Positions 61,096 to 64,000 of a stretch of 64,000 bases of DNA are shown piece by piece; the stretch's first letter is position 1; each line of letters starts with the position of its first letter. Under the pieces are notes generated by a model that saw only the letters and a list, made by a program, of their open reading frames with translations, ran no database searches and had not been told where the DNA came from. This DNA is from Xanthomonas sp. CFBP 8443 (GTDB taxonomy: Bacteria > Pseudomonadota > Gammaproteobacteria > Xanthomonadales > Xanthomonadaceae), in contig NZ_CP102592.1 of NCBI RefSeq assembly GCF_025666195.1, positions 3,534,001-3,598,000 of the forward strand. The letters are read 5' to 3'. The translations under genes were made by a program, and so were the position numbers.

Positions 61096-61613
61096 CGCAT
61101 TCTCCTTCGGTGCTCGAAAGACAGCTGAAAAACGCCACTTCCATGACGGCGCGCGGCCATGCGGCAGCTCGCGATGCCGAACCGGCAAGCGCTGAAATAT
61201 CTAGATCGGTTCCCCCATCGCAGGCACGATGACTCCCGTGAATCGCGTCATGTCATCGCGCGTATTTCCCTCGCCTGCGCAGCCAGCATGCGCCGCCGTC
61301 GCGCGTGCCCACAAGGCCATTTCGTAGACACACCGGATATCCCGTAGACAGTTGCATCCGGGTCGAGCACTTCGCGCCGGGCACGGCGGCGCGGTGGCGG
61401 TAGCCGAATCGATCGTGTGGCCGCGCGGAATGGAATGCGCGTCAATGCAATGCGTCCGACGCGCGCTTTCGCGAACACGGCTGCAGCGTGCAGGGAAGCG
61501 GCACGACATCGTTGTGCGCTTCGCCACGGCATCGGCATTCGCCTTCGCCGTTCGATACGACGCGATCCACATCGTGCCGCGCGCGCCGCGCAGCACGCGC
61601 AGCGGCGAGACGC
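61096..61613. other. Gap between the LodA cluster and the YitT gene
   Basis: About 520 bases without a convincing gene. It holds the direct repeats listed separately and an AT-rich segment near 61195-61205. Only short composition-driven frames are present. Confidence 0.5.
61323..61350 (-). promoter_or_regulatory. Direct repeats upstream of the LodA cluster
   Basis: Two copies of CGTAGACA (61323-61330 and 61343-61350) start 20 bases apart, two helical turns, and flank the palindrome GGATATCC. They lie 230 bases before the cytochrome gene, in the gap that should hold its promoter. A candidate operator, judged by eye. Confidence 0.35.
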
Positions 61614-62330
61614 TCACACGCCCATGTAGCGCCCGGAACGGTGGTTGAACATCAGCACCAGGCTCAGCACCACCGCGCCGATCGCCGAGTACAGCACCTG
61701 CTGCGGCGCCAGCACGAAGAACGCGATGAGCATCAGCGCAGCGTCGAAACTCATCTGCACCTTGCCCGCGCTCCAGCCGCGACTGCGCTGCAGGTAGACC
61801 GCCAGGATACCCACGCCGCCGAGACTGGCGCGATGGCGGATGAAGAACAGGATCGCCAGCCCGACCAGCGCACCGCCCACCAGCGCCGAGTACAGCGGCG
61901 TCATCGCCGAATACTGCGCCCAGCGCGGCAGCAGATCGGTCAGCGCCCCGCACGCGGCGACCGCGACGAAGGTCTTCAGGGTGAACTCCCAGCCCATGCG
62001 CCGCACCGACAGCCAATAGAACGGCAGGTTCACCAGCACGAACATCAGGCCGAAGTTCCAGCCCAGCGCGTAGTGCAGCAGGAACGCCACCCCGGCCATG
62101 CCGCCGATCATCAGCCCGCCCTGGGCGAACACCGCCAGGCCCAGCGAGGCCACCAGCGTCGCCAGCAGCATCCCCTGGACGTCTTCGGCCACGCTGTGGC
62201 GCAGCGCCTGCGCATCGAGCGCAGTGCCGGCCGAATCCGCCGGCGGCGTCAGCGGCCCGGAGGTGACGACGGTGCCGTCGTCGGGCAAAGGGTCCAGGTC
62301 CGGACGCAGATCGGAATCGGGGAGGCTCAC
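61614..62330 (-). CDS. YitT family membrane protein
   Basis: About 238 residues from GTG 62330 (GTG 62342 is an alternative). A short acidic N-terminus (LPDSDLRPDLDPLPDDG) precedes five or six helices with the YitT features MIGGMAGVAFLLHYALGWNFGLMFVLVNLPFYWLSVRRMGWEFTLKTF and RHRASLGGVGILAVYLQ. Family function unknown; integral inner-membrane. Start uncertain because no ribosome site is clear. Confidence 0.82.
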   Translation of the reverse strand: MSLPDSDLRPDLDPLPDDGTVVTSGPLTPPADSAGTALDAQALRHSVAEDVQGMLLATLVASLGLAVFAQGGLMIGGMAGVAFLLHYALGWNFGLMFVLVNLPFYWLSVRRMGWEFTLKTFVAVAACGALTDLLPRWAQYSAMTPLYSALVGGALVGLAILFFIRHRASLGGVGILAVYLQRSRGWSAGKVQMSFDAALMLIAFFVLAPQQVLYSAIGAVVLSLVLMFNHRSGRYMGV

Positions 62331-62465
62331 GGGAATGGGCACGACGGGGGGTGCGGTATTAAACACCAAGCGGGGTGGTGGTTGCAGGTGAAACCGCCCG
62401 AACGCGCCGTGCCGGCATGGCCGCACGCGACATGTGATGCGACTGCCGGCGGCTGGGACGAAGCG

Positions 62466-63050
62466 CTAGGCGGAGCGCACGAGCACCATCACCGTGCTCA
62501 CCGCCACGCTCGACAGCACCAGCAAGGCCGGCGGCCCGGCGATCGCCAGCCACGCCCAGGTCCACGCGGTGAAGCGTTCCTGCGCGCTTGCAGGCAAGCC
62601 GCGAGCCCGCTTGAGAAGGGCCAATCGCCGGTTGACCACCAGCAGCGGCAGCCACGCGCACAAGGCCAGCGATGCCAGTGGGGACGGCGACACCGCCAGC
62701 AGGCTCACGACGACATAGGCCAGGGCCGGCAAGCACCAGCCCAGCGCGCCGAAGCGATGCGGGCCGGTCAACCGATCCAGCGCGCGGAAACAGGCGAAGA
62801 TCCAGATCAGCGAGAACACCGAACGCCACACCGGCGAGATGCGCCGGCGCCCGGAAATCAGGCGGATCGCCTGCCAGTTGCGGTAGAACCAGTACAGCGC
62901 ATACCAGCCGAAGGTGGTGGCGCACAGTAGCGCCAGCTTGGCCGCCGACGGCGCGAACAGCGTGGACAGGGAATCAGTGGCAGAGGCCATAGCGGGCGCG
63001 GCGTCAGGCAGCGCGGCGGCGGGAACGGCGTAGGGGTTGTCTATTTGCAT
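62466..63050 (-). CDS. Hypothetical membrane protein
   Basis: 194 residues. Starts MQIDNPYAVPAAALPD, then four hydrophobic segments from about 38 to the end; LCATTFGWYALYWFYRNWQAIR followed by RISPVWRSVFSLIWIF is a recurrent pattern of small xanthomonad membrane proteins. No family named. It lies 50 bases downstream of the GGDEF gene, same strand. Confidence 0.72.
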   Translation of the reverse strand: MQIDNPYAVPAAALPDAAPAMASATDSLSTLFAPSAAKLALLCATTFGWYALYWFYRNWQAIRLISGRRRISPVWRSVFSLIWIFACFRALDRLTGPHRFGALGWCLPALAYVVVSLLAVSPSPLASLALCAWLPLLVVNRRLALLKRARGLPASAQERFTAWTWAWLAIAGPPALLVLSSVAVSTVMVLVRSA

Positions 63051-63100
63051 GCGTGGCACTCGGCCGATGCGTTTGTCGAATCGCGCCGCGTCGACCGCGG

Positions 63101-64000
63101 TCAGCGAGCGAAGGCGCGGCGCTGCCGCTTGTCCGCGTACATCTCCGCATCGGCGCGTTCGAGAAGTTCCTCCAGCGCCTCCGCGTCCAGATCCCGCCGG
63201 TTGCACAGGGCCAGGCCGAAGCTGGCCGACAGCGCGGTCGCGAACCCGTCGTCCTCGCCGGGCTTGGCAAGCGCCCCGCGCAGCGCATCGGTGAGCCCGC
63301 GCGCCTTCTCCGGCGTGGTCAGCGGCAGGTACAGCGCGAACTCGTCGCCCCCGCGGCGCCCAAGCAACTGGCCCGGCCGCAGACAGCTCCGGCACCGCTT
63401 GACGAAAGCACGCAAGGCCGCATCGCCGGCGGCGTGTCCGAACTGGTCGTTGATCGCCTTGAGGTTGTCCATGTCGGCGACGATCACCGCCAACGGACGT
63501 GGCTCCTGCGCAGCCAGTTGCAGATCGTTGAGCACCTGCTCCAGGAATCCCGTCCGCGACAGCGCCCCGGTCACGGGATCGCGCACCAGCGCATGGCGCA
63601 GTCGCGTGTTGTCGGCGTAGAGCCCGGGGACGGCCAAACCGAAGTAGCTGTTCGCCGCCAGGCTGATCATGGCGAACTGCAGCGCGAGCGCCTGCGCCTC
63701 GAGCCGCAGCAGCGGCGTGGCCAGTGCGATCAGCAGGCTGAAGGCGGCGATCGCCACCAGCGCCTGCAGCATTCCGTGGGTATGCACGATCCACAACTGG
63801 ATCACCACCACCACGAACAACGCGAAGACCACCGCCGGCTGCCGCGGCAACGCGGCCGCGAGCCACATCACCGCCAGGGTGACGCCGAGCAGGAGCCCTA
63901 GCTTGACCAGATAGCCCGAGGCGCTTCCGCTCGGCGCGATCATTCCCGACAAGCGCGGGATGCCAGGCCGCGGCGCGATCTGCAGGGCCTCGGCCAGACG
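63101..64000 (-). CDS. GGDEF-domain membrane protein (possibly 5' partial)
   Basis: At least 283 residues from the TTG at 63952, but the frame stays open to the window edge, so the start may lie beyond. Four hydrophobic segments (about 14-110) precede a diguanylate cyclase domain with an intact GGDEF motif (LLGRRGGDEFALYL), DMDNLKAINDQFGHAAGD and the ASFGLAL segment. The I-site RxxD before GGDEF is absent (RPGQ), so no product inhibition is predicted. It should make cyclic di-GMP at the inner membrane. Confidence 0.87.
   Translation of the reverse strand, partial: RLAEALQIAPRPGIPRLSGMIAPSGSASGYLVKLGLLLGVTLAVMWLAAALPRQPAVVFALFVVVVIQLWIVHTHGMLQALVAIAAFSLLIALATPLLRLEAQALALQFAMISLAANSYFGLAVPGLYADNTRLRHALVRDPVTGALSRTGFLEQVLNDLQLAAQEPRPLAVIVADMDNLKAINDQFGHAAGDAALRAFVKRCRSCLRPGQLLGRRGGDEFALYLPLTTPEKARGLTDALRGALAKPGEDDGFATALSASFGLALCNRRDLDAEALEELLERADAEMYADKRQRRAFAR

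Noticed and set aside
57331..61128. 1265-codon open frame on the plus strand
   Set aside because: It is fully antisense to lodB, lodA and the CxxCH gene, which have clear motifs. High GC makes long antisense frames common here and its translation has no recognisable domain.

Overview
The window is a dense, GC-rich, chromosome-like segment of about 64 kb from a gammaproteobacterium of the Xanthomonadaceae, most probably Xanthomonas. The evidence is the gene order murA-ibaG / kdsD-kdsC-lptCAB-rpoN-hpf-ptsN-hprK-rapZ-EIIA-HPr-ptsI-mgtE, the algH-ruvX-pyrB and purM...purN groups, an effector/immunity pair of the Xanthomonadales killing type IV secretion system, and dispersed xanthomonad-style repeats. 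I cannot fix the species. No rRNA, tRNA, CRISPR array, prophage or IS transposase was seen.

Layout. 1-7.8 kb: an iron-uptake and periplasmic-reduction operon (TonB receptor, PiuC dioxygenase, PepSY membrane protein, DUF2271, DUF4198, ApbE flavin transferase, membrane-tethered NADPH flavoprotein). 8-14.3 kb: an OmpR-type regulator whose receiver lacks the phospho-aspartate, a HutD protein, a ComEA-like protein, an M20 dipeptidase and the amgK-murU cell-wall recycling pair. 14.4-22.4 kb: hda, an AI-2E family permease and a DUF2066 protein (minus), then purM, a YjdF-like membrane protein, purN and two tandem DUF3108 proteins (plus). 22.1-34.4 kb: murA with an EF-hand membrane protein and ibaG (minus), then the KDO/LPS-transport/RpoN/nitrogen-PTS block (plus). 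34.7-42.3 kb: mgtE, a lipoprotein esterase, an ArsB/NhaD-like permease, an amino-acid permease and a small secreted protein. 42.5-51.6 kb (all minus): a membrane protein, a likely T4SS effector with its lipoprotein immunity protein, pectate lyase, an FG-GAP-like protein, an M1 aminopeptidase, pyrB, ruvX and algH. 51.7-56.3 kb (plus): a DUF4153 protein, tag, a secreted protein and a DUF72 protein. 56.4-64 kb (minus): a LodB/LodA/cytochrome c cluster, a YitT membrane protein, a small membrane protein and a GGDEF protein cut by the window edge.

How the genes work together. In the first operon, ferric siderophore enters through the receptor while NADPH electrons may cross the membrane to a flavinylated DUF2271 protein. 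In the central block, sigma-54, PTS-Ntr, HPr kinase and RapZ sit with LPS export and KDO synthesis, tying envelope building to carbon/nitrogen status. The secreted enzymes, the antibacterial effector pair and the quinone-cofactor oxidase cluster form the accessory, competition-related part.

Most notable for follow-up: (i) the XVIPCD-type effector with a DUF6973-like domain and its adjacent immunity lipoprotein at 43.4-44.8 kb; (ii) the LodA/LodB/CxxCH cluster at 56.4-61.1 kb; (iii) heptanucleotide inverted-repeat elements that sit against gene stop codons, one of which supplies an identical C-terminal peptide and stop to the convergent murU and hda; (iv) the Asp-to-Asn pseudo-receiver at 8 kb; (v) the DGVSGPT possible flavinylation site in the iron operon.
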